From Candidatus Amarobacillus elongatus (GTDB lineage Bacteria > Chloroflexota > Dehalococcoidia > Tepidiformales > Tepidiformaceae): DNA of 64,000 bases. The notes beneath the pieces were generated by a model, which saw only the letters and a program-made list of their open reading frames with translations, searched no databases and was not told where the DNA came from. Below are positions 62,489 to 64,000 of the stretch, piece by piece. Numbering within the stretch: position 1 is the stretch's first letter; each line of letters starts with the position of its first letter. The position numbers were made by a program, and so were the translations under genes. Where the stretch lies: positions 62,001 through 126,000 of the forward strand of contig JADJBX010000007.1 of assembly GCA_016703545.1 (NCBI GenBank), in the 5' to 3' direction.

Positions 62489-63082
62489 GTGAGGCGCCTG
62501 CTGCTCGCGACCAACAACCCGGGCAAGGTGCGCGAGTTCCGCCGCCTCCTCGATGGGCTGCCGTTCGAAATCGTCACGCCCGCCGCTGCCGGCATCACCC
62601 TCGACGTCGTGGAGGACGGCGACAGCTACGCCGCCAACGCCTCGAAGAAGGCCCTCGCCTTCGCCCGCGCCGGGGGCTGCCTCGCGCTTGCGGACGATTC
62701 CGGCATCGAAGTCGACGCCCTCGGCGGCGGACCGGGCATGTACTCCGCCCGCTACGGCGGCCCGGGCCTCGACGACGCCGGCCGGCTCGACCTCCTCCTG
62801 CGCGAACTCGAGAGCGTGCCGGATGGCGAGCGGGGGGCGCGGTACCGCGCCGTCGTCGCGGTCGCCGCGCCCACCGGCGTGCTGCACCTCGCCGAGGCCA
62901 CCTTCGAAGGCGAAATCGGCCGCGAAAAGCGCGGCGAACGCGGGTTCGGCTACGACCCCGCCTTCGTCGTGCCCGGCGGCCGCACCGGCGCGGAGCTTTC
63001 CGACGCGGAGAAGGACGCCGTCAGCCACCGCGGCAAGGCGGTGCGCGACGCCGCCGCCTACCTGCGGACCCTCGGCGAGTGA
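62489..63082 (+). CDS. rdgB: dITP/XTP pyrophosphatase
   Basis: 197 aa, HAM1 family: 'LLLATNNPGKVREFRRLL', 'DSGIEVDALGGGPGMYSARY', 'GERGFGYDPAFV' and 'SDAEKDAVSHRGKA' are the nucleotide-binding signatures. It destroys non-canonical purine triphosphates before they enter DNA. GTG 62489 matches the family N-terminus; GTG 62474 is in frame as well. GTGA overlap with the next gene. Confidence 0.92.
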   Translation: MRRLLLATNNPGKVREFRRLLDGLPFEIVTPAAAGITLDVVEDGDSYAANASKKALAFARAGGCLALADDSGIEVDALGGGPGMYSARYGGPGLDDAGRLDLLLRELESVPDGERGARYRAVVAVAAPTGVLHLAEATFEGEIGREKRGERGFGYDPAFVVPGGRTGAELSDAEKDAVSHRGKAVRDAAAYLRTLGE

Positions 63083-63594
63083 GACGCCTCGCCGCCGCGG
63101 CGGTCGGCCTCGTGGCGATGGCTGCCCCGCTGGCGGCGGCCTGCGGCGGCGCGACCACACTCCCCGAGGTCCCGCCCTGCGCCACCCCGACGCCCATCCC
63201 CTCCGTCTCGGGCCGCACCCCCCGGGAAAGCGACTTCCGCTACGTACGCGCCGTGAACGAGGGCGCGACGCGGCTCATCCGGCTCACGAACGACTTCCGC
63301 ACGCGCTGGCCCGACGGCAAGTTCTCCAGCCGCACGGAGTTCCGCGAGGAGTTCGCGCTGTACGCCTCGAACATGGCCTGCGCCGCCAGCGCGCTGCGCG
63401 ACATGAAGTCCTCCGTCACGCGTTACGCGGAATGGGACGGCCGCTTCGACGCGGTCATGAGCGACTACGTCGCCGCCATGGAGCAGGGCCGCGAATCCGT
63501 ACGCACCCGCAACGTCTCGGACTACCGGCGCTTCAACAAGCGGGTGGACGAAGTGAACGCCGCCCTCGCGGAAGCGCTCGTGGCGCTGCCCTGA
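63079..63594 (+). CDS. small lipoprotein of unknown function
   Basis: 171 aa. Signal with lipobox 'PLAAACGG' (cleavage before Cys), a Pro/Thr-rich linker, then a helical domain with 'DFRYVRAVNEGATRLIRLTN' and 'SNMACAASALRDMKSS'. No family recognised. Translation is coupled to rdgB by the GTGA overlap. Confidence 0.65.
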   Translation: MRRLAAAAVGLVAMAAPLAAACGGATTLPEVPPCATPTPIPSVSGRTPRESDFRYVRAVNEGATRLIRLTNDFRTRWPDGKFSSRTEFREEFALYASNMACAASALRDMKSSVTRYAEWDGRFDAVMSDYVAAMEQGRESVRTRNVSDYRRFNKRVDEVNAALAEALVALP

Positions 63595-63643
63595 GGGGAC
63601 GGCGGCGGCGGGGGTGTGGCAGGATGCGCCGCGGAGGAATGCC

Positions 63644-64000
63644 ATGACTCCTGACGAGGTCAACGCCCGCATCGCGGGCTTTTTTCCGGACACCATGGGG
63701 ATGCGCTTCACCGTCTGCGAACCCCGCCGCATCGTCGCGGAGCTGACGGTGACGCGCGCGCTGTGCACCATCCCCGGGGTCATGCACGGCGGCGCGATCA
63801 TGGCGCTGGCCGACACCGTGGGGGCGTACGGCACGGCCGCAAACCTCACCGGCGGCAAGGGCACGACGACCATGGAATCCAAGACGAACTTTTTCGCCGC
63901 CGCGCGCGAGGGCGAGACCGTAATCGCCGAGTCCACTCCCCTGCACCTTGGCGGGCGCACGCACGTATGGGAGACCGCGATCCGTGGCGCCGACGGACGG
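63644..64000 (+). CDS. PaaI-type hotdog thioesterase (5' part)
   Basis: The 119 residues present end with the window. 'VMHGGAIMALADTVGAYGTA' is the hotdog active-site helix (H-G-G-x6-D) of PaaI/DUF4442-type thioesterases, and 'TMESKTNFFAAAREGETVIA' follows. It hydrolyses acyl-CoA thioesters, aromatic ones in PaaI. ATG 63644 follows GGAGGAATGCC. Confidence 0.85.
   Translation, partial: MTPDEVNARIAGFFPDTMGMRFTVCEPRRIVAELTVTRALCTIPGVMHGGAIMALADTVGAYGTAANLTGGKGTTTMESKTNFFAAAREGETVIAESTPLHLGGRTHVWETAIRGADGR

Overview
The window is about 70 % G+C with tightly packed genes on both strands, many GTG starts and many ATGA or GTGA stop/start overlaps. The gene content suggests a Gram-variable, menaquinone-using, free-living bacterium: menA/menG, an LLM-class oxidoreductase, acyl-CoA dehydrogenase, a GrdB-like protein in a cysteine form, lipoproteins with Thr/Pro stalks, and HTH proteins tethered to the membrane. 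I infer Chloroflexota, perhaps a Tepidiforma-like Dehalococcoidia. No rRNA or marker phylogeny is available to confirm this.

Layout. 0-3.5 kb: end of a GcvT-fold protein, a Nudix-like and an SGNH-like protein, a small hydrophilic protein and a secreted PHB-depolymerase-type esterase. 3.6-5.6 kb: a 14-TM drug exporter and a 39-aa membrane peptide. 5.6-10.8 kb: an accessory block with phage-type genes (a large Asp-box/LamG tail-like protein, a portal protein) around a GNAT, cut by heptad repeat arrays. 10.9-17.4 kb: a CheY-like protein, a LuxR-HTH/TM fusion, a DHPS-HPPK folate fusion, a JAMM protease, tRNA-Thr(CGT), a membrane cyclophilin and lipoproteins. 17.5-20.8 kb: a PadR-modABC molybdate operon converging on a cytochrome P450. 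22-27.6 kb: two near-identical orphan ABC peptide-binding lipoproteins and a CHASE3-type histidine kinase. 27.7-35 kb: crotonase, a Thr-rich wall-type protein, menA-menG, an MGMT-like protein, pth and proB. 35-43.6 kb: membrane proteins, an M23 peptidase, dienelactone hydrolase, DinB-like protein, GrdB-like protein, hisE-hisG, a flavin reductase and an M50/CBS protease. 43.8-52 kb: a large hybrid histidine kinase, a thioredoxin-like lipoprotein, an alpha/beta hydrolase, a PAS sensor and acyl-CoA dehydrogenase. 52-64 kb: ppa, DinB, an LLM oxidoreductase, a PEP-mutase family protein, a LysM protein, a GT4 glycosyltransferase, mnmA, rsfS, Nudix, a zinc alcohol dehydrogenase, rdgB, a lipoprotein and a thioesterase.

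Two signals stand out. First, many intergenic spaces hold arrays with an exact 7-nt period. Their sequences differ (GAGAAAG, CGAGCCT, AGTACCC, AGTGCTG, GCCGCTG types) but the period is the same. Three of them share a composite plan that ends in a GGGCAACCC core. Second, about seventeen genes are broken by single-base indels, nearly all in G or C runs. Many are housekeeping genes, so I read these mostly as consensus errors and give merged coordinates for the affected genes.
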